Origin: Candidatus Bathyarchaeota archaeon
GTDB lineage: Archaea; Thermoproteota; Bathyarchaeia; 40CM-2-53-6; RBG-13-38-9
Length of the DNA stretch: 6,867 nucleotides
Direction of reading: 5' to 3'
NCBI GenBank assembly: GCA_023144075.1
Contig: JAGLGJ010000057.1
Span: 1 to 6,867 of the forward strand
Made by a program: the position numbers and the translations under genes. The notes below the pieces were generated by a model. The model did no database searches, was not told the origin of the DNA, and saw nothing but the letters and a program-made list of their open reading frames with translations. Positions 5,622-6,867 of the stretch are shown piece by piece. Numbering within the stretch: the stretch's first letter is position 1; every line of letters starts with the position of its first letter.

Positions 5622-5900
5622 ACGGTCAAAAAATGTGTTGATTGTGGCAAACGAACTAGTAGAGGATTGATGTATTGTGAATCTTGCCGAAAATTACATT
5701 TCCAAGATGCATTGAAACGTATTAGACAAACAGATCTCCGACCAGAGATAATCAACAATTCGGCTATTACAAACTCAGATAATCAGGTTCAAATTGTCCC
5801 TGAGAGGAGTGGAATAGTCAGCTTCCCAATCGAAAGAACGAATCTTAGTGAGACATCAAAAAAGGTAACACATGTGATTGCATCTGCAAAAAATAAATAG
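5622..5900 (+). CDS. Small C4 zinc-ribbon protein, probable non-standard start
   Basis: A protein of about 92 residues with an N-terminal C-x2-C-x10-C-x2-C zinc ribbon (C5, C8, C19, C22 counted from codon 5622), followed by a basic, helix-like segment (FQDALKRIRQ) and a low-complexity tail. Role unknown; zinc ribbons of this size often bind nucleic acid or ribosomes, but nothing here shows it. The first standard start codons are TTG 5667 and ATG 5670, and both would delete the first CxxC pair. The frame is closed by TAG at 5616, so the true start must lie between. ACG at 5622 is well placed after the strong Shine-Dalgarno sequence and would give M-V-K-K-C-V-D-C. It is therefore either a rare ACG start or an ATG altered by one transition or a sequencing error. 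A T8 run follows the gene. Confidence 0.65.
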   Translation, partial: TVKKCVDCGKRTSRGLMYCESCRKLHFQDALKRIRQTDLRPEIINNSAITNSDNQVQIVPERSGIVSFPIERTNLSETSKKVTHVIASAKNK

Positions 5901-5950
5901 AAACTTATTCAATATCACGTAAGACACAATTTTTAGCATATTCATTAATA

Positions 5951-5961
5951 GATTTTTTTTC
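5951..5961 (+). terminator. T8 terminator after the zinc-ribbon gene
   Basis: An uninterrupted run of eight T at 5953-5960, about 50 bases after the stop codon, with a shorter T5 run near 5930. Consecutive T residues on the coding strand are the usual intrinsic archaeal termination signal. The stretch up to the tRNA-Leu end is otherwise AT-rich with nothing recognisable. Confidence 0.55.
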
Positions 5962-6034
5962 TACAAAGATAATCAGAATCTAGAATTCATATAGAAAACG
6001 GATTTAGTAATATCTGATATTTCTTCATCTTACG

Positions 6035-6140
6035 TGGTGCGGGGAGTGGGATTTGAACCCACGAACCCCTACGGGATAGGCTCCTGAAGCTTACGCAGCA
6101 TACTGCTTCTACGCCTTTGACCTGACTAGGCGATCCCCGC
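6035..6140 (-). tRNA. tRNA-Leu(CAG) with an anticodon-stem intron
   Basis: Exons on the minus strand are 6140-6109 and 6090-6038, followed by encoded CCA (6037-6035). Acceptor GCGGGGA pairs perfectly with TCCCCGC; D arm GCCT with AGGC; T arm GTGGG-TTCAAAT-CCCAC; A73, the leucine discriminator. The long variable arm TCCCGTAGGGGTTC (6076-6063) is the typical archaeal class II leucine form. The anticodon stem becomes TAGGC with GCCTA only when 18 nt are removed; the loop is then TTCAGGA with anticodon CAG (6086-6084). Spliced length is 85 nt, normal for a class II tRNA. Confidence 0.93.
6091..6108 (-). other. tRNA-Leu intron at 29/30 (18 nt)
   Basis: Intron AAGCAGTATGCTGCGTAA inside the 5' strand of the anticodon stem. 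Central helix GCGT (6114-6111) pairs with GCGT (6096-6093) with two wobble pairs; bulges AG|A and AA|G; outer helix AAG with CTT; inner helix AGC with GCT around a 5-nt loop. Confidence 0.88.
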
Positions 6141-6236
6141 AATTTCTCATTTTTATCACAGAAGATCTTCTTCAAGATATCGTTGATCATCTGAAAATGT
6201 TTGGGTACTAATTCAGTGATTCTCTGGCTCCATAAC

Positions 6237-6244
6237 AGTTTTAA
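6237..6244 (+). promoter_or_regulatory. TATA-like box for the membrane protein gene
   Basis: AGTTTTAAG lies about 30 bases before the ATG at 6271. The expected transcript start is near 6267, so the mRNA would have a leader of only a few bases. There is no Shine-Dalgarno sequence before the ATG, which fits. Confidence 0.45.
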
Positions 6245-6270
6245 GAGAAGAGAGTAAACAAGCCATTGAA

Positions 6271-6867
6271 ATGGAACCTTACGACGAAGAAGAGCAGCCA
6301 GTGCCGACTTTTCCGACAAGAAAAGTAATGCTTGTAATAGCAGCGCTCTTCGCAATTTTTGTGATATGGTCTCTAGGGAGTCAGCTGATCTGGTTAATAC
6401 TTAATTTCAAAGAGTTTGGTGAACTCTTTCTCAAACCAATCTATTTTGAGATAATAGGCGGAACCATACTAGCGATTATCGCTTTCGTGAGACTCGACAT
6501 CCTAAATAGACGCTCTCTAATTTGGTGGTTTATTAGTCTAATAATTTCCGCCTTCAAAGGATATGGGGTAATTCCACCAAATCGAATCGACTTTAAAAGT
6601 TTCAAACTAACACCAACGAAATTCGCTCTCTGGCAAATTACAAAAGTTCTCTTAGGAATGATGTTATTCAGGAATTATGTTTTCGGCATGGCTACCTATG
6701 CCATGTCTCAAGGTTGGGATCCAAAGCTTGATCTAGTGCTTGGCGTATTCAAACTACCTTTCATCACTCCTCCAATGGATGGCTCATATGCTCAAATGAA
6801 TGTTCTACCTATGATACCTGCATTAACACTCTTACTAGGTCCATTATTAGCCGCATTCGGAACCCGT
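6271..6867 (+). CDS. Polytopic membrane protein (3' truncated)
   Basis: The frame is open from ATG 6271 to the last base, 199 codons, and continues past the window. The N-terminus is acidic (EPYDEEEQ) and probably cytoplasmic. Hydrophobic segments follow at about residues 19-44, 57-74, 82-96, 118-146 and 178-196, separated by short loops; one loop carries conserved-looking aromatic and proline residues (GYGVIPPN) and another SQGWDPKLD. Small segments and repeated Trp, Phe and Leu support an integral membrane protein. No family is recognised with confidence, and transporter, channel or enzyme cannot be told apart from this fragment. The start is supported by the TATA box at the right distance and by absence of an upstream in-frame ATG close by. 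Confidence 0.75.
   Translation, partial: MEPYDEEEQPVPTFPTRKVMLVIAALFAIFVIWSLGSQLIWLILNFKEFGELFLKPIYFEIIGGTILAIIAFVRLDILNRRSLIWWFISLIISAFKGYGVIPPNRIDFKSFKLTPTKFALWQITKVLLGMMLFRNYVFGMATYAMSQGWDPKLDLVLGVFKLPFITPPMDGSYAQMNVLPMIPALTLLLGPLLAAFGTR

Noticed and set aside
5987..6355. Minus-strand frame of 122 codons across tRNA-Leu
   Set aside because: It runs through a well-supported tRNA gene and overlaps the promoter and start of the membrane protein gene.
1..6867. CRISPR array, insertion sequence or phage genes
   Set aside because: No regularly spaced direct repeats, no transposase-like product and no terminal inverted repeats were seen.

Overview
The window looks archaeal. It carries a geranylgeranyl-reductase-family flavoenzyme of the type that saturates archaeal lipid chains, TATA-box-like promoters with short or absent leaders, T-rich stops, and three tRNA genes interrupted by introns that fold into bulge-helix-bulge (BHB) motifs. 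Many introns at non-canonical positions point to the Thermoproteota side of the Archaea (for example Bathyarchaeia or relatives) rather than a typical euryarchaeon. That placement is inference; no rRNA or other lineage marker is present.

Layout. (1) 2-1408, plus strand: C-terminal part of a secreted, sequon-rich, beta-sandwich surface protein with a Thr-Pro linker and three diverged repeats. (2) 1455-2732, minus: isocitrate dehydrogenase, convergent with the first gene, with its own TATA-like box. (3) 2800-4128, minus: FAD-dependent geranylgeranyl reductase family protein. (4) 4222-4860, minus: hypothetical protein with an unsettled start. (5) 4930-6140: a cluster of three tRNA genes, Asp(GTC) on minus, Lys(TTT) on plus and Leu(CAG) on minus, with a small C4 zinc-ribbon protein gene between Lys and Leu. 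(6) 6271 to the window end, plus: 5' part of a polytopic membrane protein preceded by a TATA box that predicts a nearly leaderless mRNA.

The outstanding content is the tRNA cluster. Read as DNA, the tRNA-Asp locus shows only a T-arm and an anticodon arm and its flanks do not close an acceptor stem. Removing four short segments (21, 19, 21 and 32 nt) gives a perfect 75-nt tRNA-Asp with GUC anticodon, a fully paired 7-bp acceptor stem and G73. Every one of the four junctions has a BHB with a 4-bp central helix, two 3-nt bulges and the cut after the second bulge base. The introns lie at 4/5, 24/25, 48/49 and 68/69; none is at the usual 37/38. tRNA-Lys has a 15-nt intron at 37/38 plus a second of about 31 nt at the variable loop, and tRNA-Leu has an 18-nt intron at 29/30 inside the anticodon stem. 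That makes seven introns in three genes within about 1.2 kb.

The protein genes do not form an obvious pathway. Isocitrate dehydrogenase is central carbon metabolism and NADPH supply, the reductase is membrane-lipid saturation, and the flanking genes are cell envelope proteins. The tRNA introns imply a broad-specificity splicing endonuclease elsewhere in the genome.
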